Positions 7,820-16,419 of a stretch of 41,498 nucleotides of DNA are shown here, in pieces. Both the position numbers and the translations under genes were made by a program. The notes under the pieces are model-generated. The model saw only the letters and a program-made list of their open reading frames with translations, was not told where the DNA came from and searched no databases. This stretch comes from an uncultured Lachnospiraceae bacterium. GTDB taxonomy: Bacteria > Bacillota > Clostridia > Lachnospirales > Lachnospiraceae. The DNA is taken from NCBI GenBank assembly GCA_910578715.1, contig CAJTRL010000031.1, positions 1 through 41,498 of the forward strand. Direction: 5' to 3'. Position 1 is the stretch's first letter. Each line of letters begins with the position of its first letter.

Positions 7820-9121
7820 CTATTTATTGTTTCTTTCATTATACTGTTTTACCATATTCGCTTTTGCGGCAATGCTTCCCGGTTTCGCATTTTTATTGTA
7901 ATATTCCGTAGACTTTCTTACCGCTTCATCTTTTTCTTCCTGTGACATAGACGGCTTTGCCGGCTTGCTGGAAGCATTGACATTTCTGGTATTCATATTG
8001 GCATAAGCATTCAATTTTTCCGCCCTGACTCCGGCTTTTTCCATTTTCTTTTTAGCCTTTTCAGAATTTTTGGCAATCAGCTCATCCAAATCCATCTTAT
8101 CAATATGTTTGTTAATCACAACCTGCTGAATACTTCTGACCACTGCACCCGCAACCCAGTAAAGGCCGACGCCGGCCGGAAGCGTATAACAGAAGAAAGC
8201 CGACATGATTGGCATCATCATGTTCATCATCTTCATGGACTGCATCATCGTATTCTGCTGGTCATTCTCATTGTTCGTATTCTGCTGCGGCATCAATTTT
8301 ACGTTAATCCATTGCGTTACAGCAGCCAGAACAGGAATTGCCAAAGCCGCAACTATCATACCGTATGCGCCGGCAGCCATCGCTTCTTTCATTGTAAAAG
8401 AAGGAGAATTGGCAATATTCAATCCCAGAAAATTATTATAGCGGTCCAATAAGGAAAGCGTATTATCCACATCCGCACTCAAATTTGGAAACTTATCTTT
8501 AATACTGAGCCATTCCGCGCTGGAGGCCTTATTTAATACATCAATAAAAGTATTTTGAATATAGGACGTCACGCCGCTTGTAAAAGATTCGTTTTCAAAC
8601 TGTTTCCCATACATTCCGGCATTGCCGAATCCGCGGATAAATTCCGTGCTTCCCGCCTGATTCACAAGTTTTTCAACCAGTGGGAAAAAAGCATCTTTAA
8701 TACTCTTTACATAAGCGGGCATATTGTAAATAACACGATACAATGCCCACATAATCGGCAGCTGAATCAATAACTGCACACAGCTTCCCGAAGGGGAAAC
8801 ACCATATTTTGCATATACTGCCTGTGTTTCCGCCTGCATTGCCATCATCGATTCATTATCTTTTTTATTTTTATATTTTGCCTGAATTGCCTGAAGTTCA
8901 GGATTCATCTTAGCAGATAATTTTGAAAACTTCTGCTGTTTAATCGTAAGAGGCATCATCAGTAAATACATAACAATCGTAAATAAAATGATAGCCAATC
9001 CGATATTCGGAATTCCAATCTTATCGATTACGAAAAAGATACCTTCCATTATAAGACCTAACAGTTTGGTTATAGGTCCTATAATAAATGTGGAATCCTG
9101 TGTTAATAAAATTCCTGGCAC
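7820..9121 (-). CDS. yidC: Membrane protein insertase YidC/Oxa1 family
   Basis: 433 residues. It inserts and folds proteins in the cytoplasmic membrane, with SecYEG or alone. The family core is clear: a TM segment ending MMPLTIKQQKFS, the cytoplasmic hairpin MNPELQAIQAKYKNKKD, VSPSGSCVQLLIQLPIMWALYRV, and the late TM segments PIMSAFFCYTLPAGVGLYW. There is no lipobox, unlike Bacillus SpoIIIJ. A long insert (about 140-240) and a basic 90-residue C-terminal tail are present. The groove arginine of the family is replaced by Tyr (IVMYLLMMPL). Start codon GTG, 8 bases after AAGGAGG. It is 24 bases from yidD and followed by jag. Confidence 0.95.
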   Translation of the reverse strand: MPGILLTQDSTFIIGPITKLLGLIMEGIFFVIDKIGIPNIGLAIILFTIVMYLLMMPLTIKQQKFSKLSAKMNPELQAIQAKYKNKKDNESMMAMQAETQAVYAKYGVSPSGSCVQLLIQLPIMWALYRVIYNMPAYVKSIKDAFFPLVEKLVNQAGSTEFIRGFGNAGMYGKQFENESFTSGVTSYIQNTFIDVLNKASSAEWLSIKDKFPNLSADVDNTLSLLDRYNNFLGLNIANSPSFTMKEAMAAGAYGMIVAALAIPVLAAVTQWINVKLMPQQNTNNENDQQNTMMQSMKMMNMMMPIMSAFFCYTLPAGVGLYWVAGAVVRSIQQVVINKHIDKMDLDELIAKNSEKAKKKMEKAGVRAEKLNAYANMNTRNVNASSKPAKPSMSQEEKDEAVRKSTEYYNKNAKPGSIAAKANMVKQYNERNNK

Positions 9122-9145
9122 TCCTGTTTCCTCCTTATTATTATT

Positions 9146-9355
9146 CTATGGAACCGGGTCATAACCACCCTTCGAAAAAGGATTACATCTTATAATTCTC
9201 CATAAAGCAAGAAAACCTCCTTTTACAGCGCCATATTTTGTAACAGCTTCCAGACCATAATCCGAACATGACGGAATATAAGGACATTTCGTGCTTTTCA
9301 TAGGAGAAATATATTTTTTATAGAATTTAATAAGATAAATCAAAAGTTTTTTCAT
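9146..9355 (-). CDS. yidD: Membrane protein insertion efficiency factor YidD
   Basis: 69 residues, the usual size. It carries the YidD signature: YKKYISPM near the N-terminus, CPYIPSCSDYGLEAVTKYG with three conserved Cys, and RIIRCNPFSKGGYDPVP at the end. The N-terminal amphipathic region probably binds the inner face of the membrane. It assists YidC-dependent insertion in E. coli. It sits between rnpA and yidC with 24-base gaps on each side, the standard order. No strong Shine-Dalgarno precedes the ATG. Confidence 0.96.
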   Translation of the reverse strand: MKKLLIYLIKFYKKYISPMKSTKCPYIPSCSDYGLEAVTKYGAVKGGFLALWRIIRCNPFSKGGYDPVP

Positions 9356-9379
9356 ATCAATTTCTAAAAGAACGCACCA

Positions 9380-9727
9380 TCAATAAAAAAATATTTTTAA
9401 AATATGGTGCATTTTCGCAAGATGTAATAATGCGCTTTCAATTTCCGCATAACCGACGAAAGCAGCGCTTTTTCTGGCAACGACTACTATATCTAAACCA
9501 CTATTAAATATATTTTCATGTAGTCTGTAACTTTCTCTCACCAGCCTGGTAAACCGATGCCTTACAACACTATTCCCGATTTTTTTGCTGGCTGATATTC
9601 CCAATCTGTTTATCTGCCTGTTGTTTTCCAATACATACATAACCAGATATTTATTCGCGTAACTTTTTCCGTTCTGATAAACATACTGAAAATCTTTGTT
9701 TTTCTTCAATGATTCTGAAAATTTCAT
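9380..9727 (-). CDS. rnpA: Ribonuclease P protein component
   Basis: 115 residues; the protein subunit that helps the RNase P RNA bind and cleave 5' leaders of pre-tRNAs. Recognised from the N-terminal LKKNKDFQYVYQNGKSY, the RLGISASKKIGNSVVRHRF stretch and TRLVRESYR. The RNR signature reads R-H-R here. The start is either ATG 9727 or the preceding TTG 9730; AAAAGG lies 8 bases before the TTG, so both are possible. It is separated from rpmH by a hairpin terminator, which may lower its expression relative to L34. Confidence 0.95.
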   Translation of the reverse strand: MKFSESLKKNKDFQYVYQNGKSYANKYLVMYVLENNRQINRLGISASKKIGNSVVRHRFTRLVRESYRLHENIFNSGLDIVVVARKSAAFVGYAEIESALLHLAKMHHILKIFFY

Positions 9728-9767
9728 CAATTGCGATACCTTTTTCTTCCGACATTTTTTGTCAGGG

Positions 9768-9793
9768 AAAAAAAGGCCACATAAATGCGGCCT
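9768..9793 (-). terminator. Terminator/attenuator between rpmH and rnpA
   Basis: On the minus strand AGGCCGCAT-TT-ATGTGGCCT is followed by seven T. The stem overlaps the rpmH stop codon (9792-9794). It probably terminates most rpmH transcripts and lets a fraction read into rnpA-yidD-yidC-jag. Confidence 0.75.
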
Positions 9794-9926
9794 ATGCTGA
9801 TAATCTTTTTCTACCTTTTGCTCTTCTTGCAGCGATAACTTTTCTTCCGCCTTTGGTTTTCATTCTGGCTCTGAATCCATGAACCTTAGACCTCTGTCTC
9901 TTTTTCGGCTGAAATGTCATTTTCAT
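9792..9926 (-). CDS. rpmH: 50S ribosomal protein L34
   Basis: 44 residues beginning MKMTFQPKKRQRSKVHGFR and ending AKGRKRLSA: strongly basic and full length for L34, a large-subunit protein that contacts 23S rRNA. The ribosome binding site AAAGGAGGTG is perfect, 7 bases before the ATG. It is the first gene of the leftward unit, divergent from dnaA, with a near-consensus promoter at 10002-10030. Confidence 0.97.
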   Translation of the reverse strand: MKMTFQPKKRQRSKVHGFRARMKTKGGRKVIAARRAKGRKRLSA

Positions 9927-10001
9927 TACGATGCACCTCCTTTACAAATGCTTTCTCCATAATCTGCGAAGTAAATTATCTGTTCAGAAAACAACATCTC
10001 T

Positions 10002-10030
10002 ATTTTATATAAATAATGCCGGTACGTCAA
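10002..10030 (-). promoter_or_regulatory. rpmH promoter
   Basis: On the minus strand TTGACG (10030-10025), a 17-base spacer and TAAAAT (10007-10002). It drives L34 and read-through into rnpA-jag. A 75-base leader separates it from the rpmH start. Confidence 0.7.
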
Positions 10031-10122
10031 GAGAATCCTGATATTTTGTCCAATTTCTCCGTAAAATTTTTTTACCGGAAAATATTTTTTCTTCCTAAAA
10101 AACATATCCACTTTACATAAAT

Positions 10123-10293
10123 ATATCCACATTATGTGGATAAGTTGTGTATAACTATCTTTTATCAGGTGAAAAACTTTATCATATCCCTCTATTTTTA
10201 ACGTTTTACTATGTGATTTTCCTATTTACACTTATACACAATTTTAAAAACAACTTAAAGCGATATGTCAACCTGTCAACTTTTTGTGGATAA
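10123..10293. other. oriC, DnaA-box cluster upstream of dnaA
   Basis: Five DnaA-box-like 9-mers: ATATCCACA (10123-10131, one mismatch), TGTGGATAA (10135-10143), TGTGTATAA (10146-10154), TTATACACA (10232-10240) and TGTGGATAA (10285-10293). The first two form the near-perfect inverted repeat TATCCACAT-T-ATGTGGATA. The whole 9927-10377 gap is AT-rich and holds no gene beyond the two divergent promoters. Confidence 0.85.
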
Positions 10294-10301
10294 CTTATGA
10301 A

Positions 10302-10330
10302 TTGAATTTTTATCTTTTTTATATTAATAT
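10302..10330 (+). promoter_or_regulatory. dnaA promoter
   Basis: TTGAAT (10302-10307), a 17-base spacer, TAATAT (10325-10330). A DnaA box at 10285-10293 lies just upstream of the -35, a position fit for DnaA autoregulation. Confidence 0.65.
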
Positions 10331-10377
10331 AGATACAGGGGAGTTTTTAATCATGATAACAAGTAAGAGGTTTATTT

Positions 10378-11736
10378 ATGGATTCTATTAAGGATAATTG
10401 GGACTTAATCAAAGAAACATTAAGAACAGAATATGATTTATCAGAAATTGCCTATTCGACATGGGTTGCTCCTCTGAAATTTTACAACATGGAAAATAAT
10501 ATTGTAACAATACTGATTCCATCCGACCAGTCTCATTTTTTAAACTATATCTCCAATAAGTATAAAAGTTATTTTCAGGTTACCATTTCAGAAATGATGA
10601 ATCATACTTATGATATCGATTTTATTCTGGAAAAAGATGCTAATGAAGCAAACGAAACAAATCAGAACAAACCGAATCATATCTATAATATCAATTATGA
10701 AAAAGCAAACCTGAATCCAAAATACAATTTCAATACCTTTGTAGTAGGAAGCAATAATAAATTTGCACATTCCGCCGCCCTTGCGGTAGCGGAATCTCCG
10801 GGGGAAGCCTATAATCCTCTCTATATTTATGGAGGAGCCGGGCTCGGCAAAACACATTTGATGCACTCCATCGGACACTTTATTCTTCAGCAGAACAGTG
10901 ATATGAAGGTATTATATGTAACATCCGAGAAATTTACGAATGAAGTTATCGAGTCCATCCGAAGCGGCGATGCCAAAACGATGAGTAAATTAAGAGAAAA
11001 ATACAGAACCGTAGACGTCCTTCTGATTGATGATATTCAGTTTATTATCGGAAAGGAAAGCACACAGGAAGAATTTTTCCATACTTTTAACACGCTGCAT
11101 GCAGACGGCAAGCAGATTGTCCTGACTTCCGACCGCCCTCCGAAAGAACTGGAAACACTGGATGAAAGGTTTCGTTCCCGGTTTGAATGGGGTCTGGTAG
11201 CCGATATCCAGCCGCCGGATTACGAAACGAGAATGGCAATTCTGAAAAAAAATGCAGAAAGCTGCAATAAAGAAATCGATAATGAAGTATTGGAATATAT
11301 CGCAACAAACATTAAATCCAATATCCGGGAACTGGAAGGAGCATTCAACAAAATTATTGCTTTTTCCAAGCTCAACAATCTGGATATTAATCTCGCTCAT
11401 GCAGAAGAAGCCTTAAAGGATATTATTTATCCCGATGAAATGAGAGAAATAACGCCTTCCCTCATTATTAATGTAGTAGCGGAACATTTTGGCATTACGC
11501 CCGATGATATTATGTCAAGGAAAAGAAACTCTGAACTTGTTCAGGCAAGACAGATAGTAATGTATTTATGCAGAGACCTGACTGAGACTTCTCTTGCCGG
11601 AATCGGAAAACTCCTCGGTAAGAAAGACCATACAACCGTAATACATGGTGTGAATAAAATCACCGACGAAATTGTTAATAATGAGGAATTAAAGAATAAA
11701 ATAGAAATCATTAAGAAAAAAATTGTACCTTCATAA
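10378..11736 (+). CDS. dnaA: Chromosomal replication initiator DnaA
   Basis: 452 residues. Domain I is at about 1-80. Next is a short Asn-rich linker, and then the AAA+ module with Walker A GGAGLGKTH (152-160), Walker B VLLIDD (214-219) and sensor I IVLTSDRPP. Domain IV carries the DnaA signature KDHTTVIHGVNKI (416-428), which reads the DnaA box. It opens the origin and loads the helicase. AAGAGGT precedes the ATG by 8 bases. DnaA boxes flank the gene on both sides. It is the first gene of the rightward dnaA-dnaN-yaaA-recF-gyrB-gyrA cluster. Confidence 0.99.
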   Translation: MDSIKDNWDLIKETLRTEYDLSEIAYSTWVAPLKFYNMENNIVTILIPSDQSHFLNYISNKYKSYFQVTISEMMNHTYDIDFILEKDANEANETNQNKPNHIYNINYEKANLNPKYNFNTFVVGSNNKFAHSAALAVAESPGEAYNPLYIYGGAGLGKTHLMHSIGHFILQQNSDMKVLYVTSEKFTNEVIESIRSGDAKTMSKLREKYRTVDVLLIDDIQFIIGKESTQEEFFHTFNTLHADGKQIVLTSDRPPKELETLDERFRSRFEWGLVADIQPPDYETRMAILKKNAESCNKEIDNEVLEYIATNIKSNIRELEGAFNKIIAFSKLNNLDINLAHAEEALKDIIYPDEMREITPSLIINVVAEHFGITPDDIMSRKRNSELVQARQIVMYLCRDLTETSLAGIGKLLGKKDHTTVIHGVNKITDEIVNNEELKNKIEIIKKKIVPS

Positions 11737-11949
11737 CTTAACAATTGTTCATAAGTTCTATTTTAATATGAAGTTATTCTGACTTTTTCACATGTTATAC
11801 GTTTTCTTTTTGCCTGAAAAATAGTATAATAAATAAGGTTATGCACATTTCAACATCTATTATTAAGATAGATTACGAAATATATAATAAATATATAGAA
11901 AACGCCGATGAAGATTCCGGCCCATATTCAGAAAGGAAGTTATGCACAG
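11737..11949. other. dnaA-dnaN intergenic: second origin half with DnaA boxes
   Basis: This 213-base gap holds two TTATGCACA boxes (11839-11847 and 11940-11948), which fit TTATNCACA. Between them is a very AT-rich stretch (about 11850-11905), a candidate unwinding element. TATAAT (11825-11830) with a weak TTTTCT -35 is a probable dnaN promoter. The second box ends next to the dnaN start codon. In Bacillus the unwinding element is also downstream of dnaA; the same role here is inferred. Confidence 0.6.
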
Positions 11950-13059
11950 ATGAAAATTGTATGTAAAAAATCGAATCTTTTGAATGGTGTACAAATTGTT
12001 TCTAAAGCAGTGCCGAGTAAAACAACTATGGCTATTCTGGAATGTATTCTGATTGATGTAAGAAATGGTGAAATCAAACTGTCGGCAAACGATATGGAAC
12101 TGGGTATCGAAACGAGAATAGAAGGAGAAGTAATAGAAAAAGGAATGATAGCGCTGGACGCTAAAATATTCCTTGAGATTGTACGCAAACTTCCGGACAA
12201 TAACATCAAAATAGAGACGGACAGCAGCTATAAGACAACGATTACCTGTGAAAAAGCGAAATTTAATATTATCGGTAAATCAGGAGAAGACTTTTCTTAT
12301 CTTCCTCTGATTGAAAGAAATGAATCCGTTGTAGTTTCTCAGTTTACCTTAAAGGAAGTTATCAGACAGACGATTTTCTCGATTGCCGACAATGATAATA
12401 ATAAACTGATGACGGGTGAATTATTTGAAATAAACGAAGATATTCTGAAAGTCGTTTCACTGGACGGACACAGAATTTCTATCAGAAAAATTCAGCTGAA
12501 AGATACATATGCCCCCAGGAAAATTGTAGTTCCCGGAAAAACATTGAGCGAAATCAGTAAGATTCTTTCCGGCGATACGGATAAAGATGTAAATATTTTC
12601 TTTACGGATAATCATATTTTATTTGAATTTGACGATACAATTGTCGTTTCCAGACTGATAGAAGGGGAGTATTTCAGAATTGAACAGATGCTTTCCAGCG
12701 ATTATGAAACGAAAGTTAAAATCAACAAAAAAGAATTTTTGAATTGTATTGACAGAGCGACTCTTCTCGTGAAAGAAGGGGATAAAAAGCCGATTATTAT
12801 CAATATTACAGATGATGCGATGGAATTAAAAATGAATACGATTATCGGCAGCATGGATGAGGAAATTGATATTGCCAAGAGCGGAAAAGACCTGATGATA
12901 GGATTTAATCCTAAATTTTTAATTGATGCGCTCAGAGTTATTGATGATGAGGAAGTGGATTTATATATGGTCAATCCGAAAGCGCCGTGTTTTATCAGGG
13001 ATGAAGAAGAAAATTATATTTATCTCATACTTCCGGTTAATTTTACGACGGTAAGCTGA
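11950..13059 (+). CDS. dnaN: DNA polymerase III beta sliding clamp
   Basis: 369 residues, the family length, beginning MKIVCKKSNLLNGVQIVSKA. An in-frame ATG 42 bases earlier (11908) would add residues outside the clamp fold and has no ribosome binding site; GAAAGGAAG lies 10 bases before 11950. Three similar clamp domains follow. Key stretches include AILECILIDV, SLDGHRISIR and the C-terminal LILPVNFTT, near the residues that hold client peptides. The dimer ring tethers polymerase III and other replication or repair proteins to DNA. Confidence 0.98.
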   Translation: MKIVCKKSNLLNGVQIVSKAVPSKTTMAILECILIDVRNGEIKLSANDMELGIETRIEGEVIEKGMIALDAKIFLEIVRKLPDNNIKIETDSSYKTTITCEKAKFNIIGKSGEDFSYLPLIERNESVVVSQFTLKEVIRQTIFSIADNDNNKLMTGELFEINEDILKVVSLDGHRISIRKIQLKDTYAPRKIVVPGKTLSEISKILSGDTDKDVNIFFTDNHILFEFDDTIVVSRLIEGEYFRIEQMLSSDYETKVKINKKEFLNCIDRATLLVKEGDKKPIIINITDDAMELKMNTIIGSMDEEIDIAKSGKDLMIGFNPKFLIDALRVIDDEEVDLYMVNPKAPCFIRDEEENYIYLILPVNFTTVS

Positions 13060-13101
13060 TGTATAGCTCATGCAGATAAAAATGTTTAGGATTGGATAAC
13101 A

Positions 13102-13320
13102 ATGGAAAAAATAAAGATTAAAGATGAATTTATTAAACTTGGCCAGGCATTAAAACTTGCCGGGCTTGTGGATTCCGGTCTTGATGCCAAAATAGAAATT
13201 CAGGACGGCAATGTACTGGTAAATGGCGAAACAGAGTGCAGACGCGGCAGAAAAATTTATGAAGGTGACGTTATTGAATTTGACGGACATCAAATCAAGG
13301 TAGAAACCGATGCTCATTAA
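13102..13320 (+). CDS. yaaA: S4-domain RNA-binding protein YaaA (RlbA-type)
   Basis: 72 residues forming one S4 RNA-binding domain: FIKLGQALKLAGLVDSG, then VLVNGETECRRGRKIYEGD, the typical loop and strand pattern. The conserved place between dnaN and recF supports the name. Its RNA target is not established from sequence, but it is thought to be linked to ribosomes. Its end overlaps the recF start by 11 bases, so the two are probably translationally coupled. Confidence 0.93.
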   Translation: MEKIKIKDEFIKLGQALKLAGLVDSGLDAKIEIQDGNVLVNGETECRRGRKIYEGDVIEFDGHQIKVETDAH

Positions 13321-14410
13321 ATCATTGGAACTGGCTGATTACAGAAATTATAATTCTCTGGAAATCCATTTCAGCAGCGGAACGAATATTTTATATGGGA
13401 ACAACGCTCAGGGAAAAACGAACATTTTAGAAGCAATTTATTTATCTTCTACTACCAAATCCCATAAAGGAAGTAAAGACGGGGATATTATTCATTTTAA
13501 TCAGGAAGAAGCACATATCAGGACAATATTGGAAAAAGACGGCGTAGAAAGCAGAATTGATATGCACCTTCGTAAAAATAAATCGAAGGGAATTGCCGTC
13601 GATGGGCAGAAAATAAAAAAGGCTTCAGAACTTCTGGGATTATTAAATGTTGTCTTTTTTTCACCGGAAGACTTAAATATTATCAAAAACGGTCCTGCAG
13701 AAAGAAGAAGATTCGTGGATATGGAATTGTGTCAGCTCGATTCCTTTTATCTTTATAATCTGAATCATTATAATAAGATTGTAAATCAGAGAAACAAATT
13801 GTTGAAAGATATCTATTTTCGTCCTGAATTAAAAGATACGTTAAATATATGGGATTCTCAGCTTATTTCTTTTGGAAGTAAAATCATTGAGAGAAGAAAT
13901 TTGTTTATCAGACAGCTGAATGAGATTATTTATGAAATACATAAAAAATTGTCCGGCGAAAAAGAAGAACTTGTTATTTATTATGAACCGGACGTTCTCA
14001 TAGAAGATTACGAGCGTGCTCTGTCCGCCAGTCAGGAAAGAGATATTAAATTAAAACAGACGACGGTCGGGCCGCACAGAGACGATTTTTCATTTATGGC
14101 AAATAACATCGATATTCGTAAATTCGGTTCCCAGGGTCAGCAAAGGACGGCGGCTCTTTCTTTGAAATTATCGGAAATAGAATTGGTAAAGAAAATGATA
14201 AAAGATAATCCGGTTCTTCTTCTGGATGATGTTTTATCGGAACTCGACAGCAACAGGCAGAATTATCTTTTAAACAGTATCGGCGATATTCAGACAATTG
14301 TTACTTGTACGGGTCTTGATGAATTTGTAAATAACAGATTTGAAATTAACAAAGTATTTCAAATTGAAAATGGGACAATTGTAGAATCGCAAACTGAAAG
14401 AGAGGTATAA
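13310..14410 (+). CDS. recF: DNA replication and repair protein RecF
   Basis: 366 residues of an SMC-like ABC ATPase. Walker A is GNNAQGKTN (30-38), the signature region is FGSQGQQRTAALSLKL, and Walker B is PVLLLDDVLSELD. With RecO and RecR it helps load RecA at gaps and stalled forks. It overlaps yaaA by 11 bases and ends 8 bases before gyrB. The length is normal for the family, with no sign of damage. Confidence 0.97.
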   Translation: MLIKSLELADYRNYNSLEIHFSSGTNILYGNNAQGKTNILEAIYLSSTTKSHKGSKDGDIIHFNQEEAHIRTILEKDGVESRIDMHLRKNKSKGIAVDGQKIKKASELLGLLNVVFFSPEDLNIIKNGPAERRRFVDMELCQLDSFYLYNLNHYNKIVNQRNKLLKDIYFRPELKDTLNIWDSQLISFGSKIIERRNLFIRQLNEIIYEIHKKLSGEKEELVIYYEPDVLIEDYERALSASQERDIKLKQTTVGPHRDDFSFMANNIDIRKFGSQGQQRTAALSLKLSEIELVKKMIKDNPVLLLDDVLSELDSNRQNYLLNSIGDIQTIVTCTGLDEFVNNRFEINKVFQIENGTIVESQTEREV

Positions 14411-14418
14411 TTACTAGA

Positions 14419-16335
14419 ATGGCGAATGAATACGGAGCAGACCAAATTCAAATATTAGAAGGTCTTGAAGCGGTTCGTAAAAGACCGGGTATGTATATCG
14501 GAAGCACGTCCAGCAGAGGACTTCATCATCTTGTTTATGAAATTGTGGATAATTCAGTGGATGAAGCGCTGGCCGGTTTTTGTAATACAATTCATGTGAC
14601 GATTAATCAGGATAATTCCGTTACGGTCATTGATAATGGCCGGGGGATTCCTGTCGGCATTAATCATAAAGCGGGAATACCGGCGGTAGAGGTTGTTTTT
14701 ACCGTTCTTCATGCCGGTGGAAAATTTGGCGGCGGAGGATATAAAGTTTCGGGAGGTCTGCACGGTGTAGGAGCTTCTGTCGTAAACGCGCTTTCAGACT
14801 GGCTGGAAGTTGAAATATACAGCGAAGGCAAAGTCTATAAACAGCGTTATGAAAAAGGACATGTCTGTTATCCGCTTAAAATGACAGGGGAATGCGAAGC
14901 GGATAAAACCGGAACGAAAATTTGTTTTAAACCCGATACTTCAATATTTGAAGAAACAGTATTCGATTATAAAACTTTGAAAACGAGACTGCGGGAAACG
15001 GCTTTTCTGACGAAAGGTCTTAAAATAATTCTTGTAGACGCGAGAGAAGGCCAGGAACAGGAAAAAGTATTCCATTATGAAGGCGGCATCAAGGAATTTG
15101 TTACTTACTTAAACAAAAGCAAAGATGCTCTTTATGAGCAGATTATGTATTTTGAGGGAAGTAAAAATAACGTTTATGTTGAAGTTGCCATGCAGCATAA
15201 TGATTCTTATAACGAAAGTGTATATAGTTTTGTCAATAATATCAATACGCCGGAAGGTGGTACACACTTAATCGGATTTAAGAATGCCCTTACAAAAACA
15301 TTTAACGACTATGCGAGAAATAATAAACTGATAAAAGAAAACGAAGAAAATCTTTCCGGTGATGATATCCGGGAAGGACTTACAGCTATTATCAGTGTAA
15401 AAATTGAAGACCCGCAGTTTGAAGGACAGACAAAGCAGAAACTCGGAAATTCCGAAGCGAGGGGCGCTGTCGATAATATTGTGAGCGAACAGCTTACTTA
15501 CTTCCTGGAACAAAATCCGACAATTGCCAAAATTATCTGCGAAAAGTCAATTATGGCGCAGCGTGCGCGCGAGGCGGCGAGAAAAGCAAGAGATTTAACA
15601 CGCCGTAAATCGGCCCTTGAAAATTCTTCTTTACCCGGTAAACTGGCAGATTGTTCCGATAAAGACCCTAAAAACTGTGAAATTTACATTGTTGAGGGAG
15701 ATTCCGCGGGAGGTTCCGCCAAAACGGCGAGAAGCCGGGCTACTCAGGCTATTTTACCGCTTCGTGGAAAAATACTGAATGTTGAAAAAGCAAGGCTTGA
15801 TAAAATTTATGCAAATGCCGAAATCAAAGCGATGATTACCGCGTTTGGAACAGGTATTCATGAAGATTTCGACATCAGTAAACTTCGTTATGATAAAATT
15901 ATCATCATGACCGATGCCGATGTGGACGGTGCGCATATTGCAACCTTAATGCTTACTTTTATCTATCGTTTTATGCCGGAGCTTATCAGACAGGGACATG
16001 TTTATCTTGCAAAACCTCCTTTGTATAAATTAGAGAAAAATAAGCAGGTATGGTATGCTTACAGTGATGAAGAACTGGATAAAATTCTGGTGGAAGTCGG
16101 AAGAGACCAGAATAATAAGATACAGCGTTATAAAGGTCTTGGTGAAATGGATGCAGACCAGCTCTGGGATACAACAATGGACCCGGAGAAACGTATTTTA
16201 CTTCGTGTAAATATCAATGAAGAAGAAGAGTCGGAAGTGGACCTTACTTTCAATACGTTAATGGGCGATAAAGTGGAACCGCGTCGTATTTTTATTGAAG
16301 AAAATGCAAAGTTCGTAAAGAATCTCGATATTTAA
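14419..16335 (+). CDS. gyrB: DNA gyrase subunit B
   Basis: 638 residues; the ATPase subunit of the A2B2 gyrase that adds negative supercoils. The GHKL ATPase has N45 in EIVDNSVDEA, DNGRG (72-76) and GGLHGVGASVVNALS. The TOPRIM domain has EGDSAGGSAK (426-435) and MTDADVDG for metal binding. The C-terminus YKGLGEMDADQLWDTTM is typical. It lacks the roughly 165-residue insert of the E. coli protein, as in other Gram-positives. Starts 8 bases after recF. Confidence 0.98.
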   Translation: MANEYGADQIQILEGLEAVRKRPGMYIGSTSSRGLHHLVYEIVDNSVDEALAGFCNTIHVTINQDNSVTVIDNGRGIPVGINHKAGIPAVEVVFTVLHAGGKFGGGGYKVSGGLHGVGASVVNALSDWLEVEIYSEGKVYKQRYEKGHVCYPLKMTGECEADKTGTKICFKPDTSIFEETVFDYKTLKTRLRETAFLTKGLKIILVDAREGQEQEKVFHYEGGIKEFVTYLNKSKDALYEQIMYFEGSKNNVYVEVAMQHNDSYNESVYSFVNNINTPEGGTHLIGFKNALTKTFNDYARNNKLIKENEENLSGDDIREGLTAIISVKIEDPQFEGQTKQKLGNSEARGAVDNIVSEQLTYFLEQNPTIAKIICEKSIMAQRAREAARKARDLTRRKSALENSSLPGKLADCSDKDPKNCEIYIVEGDSAGGSAKTARSRATQAILPLRGKILNVEKARLDKIYANAEIKAMITAFGTGIHEDFDISKLRYDKIIIMTDADVDGAHIATLMLTFIYRFMPELIRQGHVYLAKPPLYKLEKNKQVWYAYSDEELDKILVEVGRDQNNKIQRYKGLGEMDADQLWDTTMDPEKRILLRVNINEEEESEVDLTFNTLMGDKVEPRRIFIEENAKFVKNLDI

Positions 16336-16419
16336 GAATCTGGTACCTTACAGCAGCAAATATTGTTAGAAAATTTTGCAAACAATTTTGCAAGCTGAAA
16401 GAAAGGCATGGTTATAAAA

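Noticed and set aside
11908..11949. Upstream in-frame ATG for dnaN
   Set aside because: No ribosome binding site, adds 14 residues outside the clamp fold, and would cover the DnaA box next to the real start.
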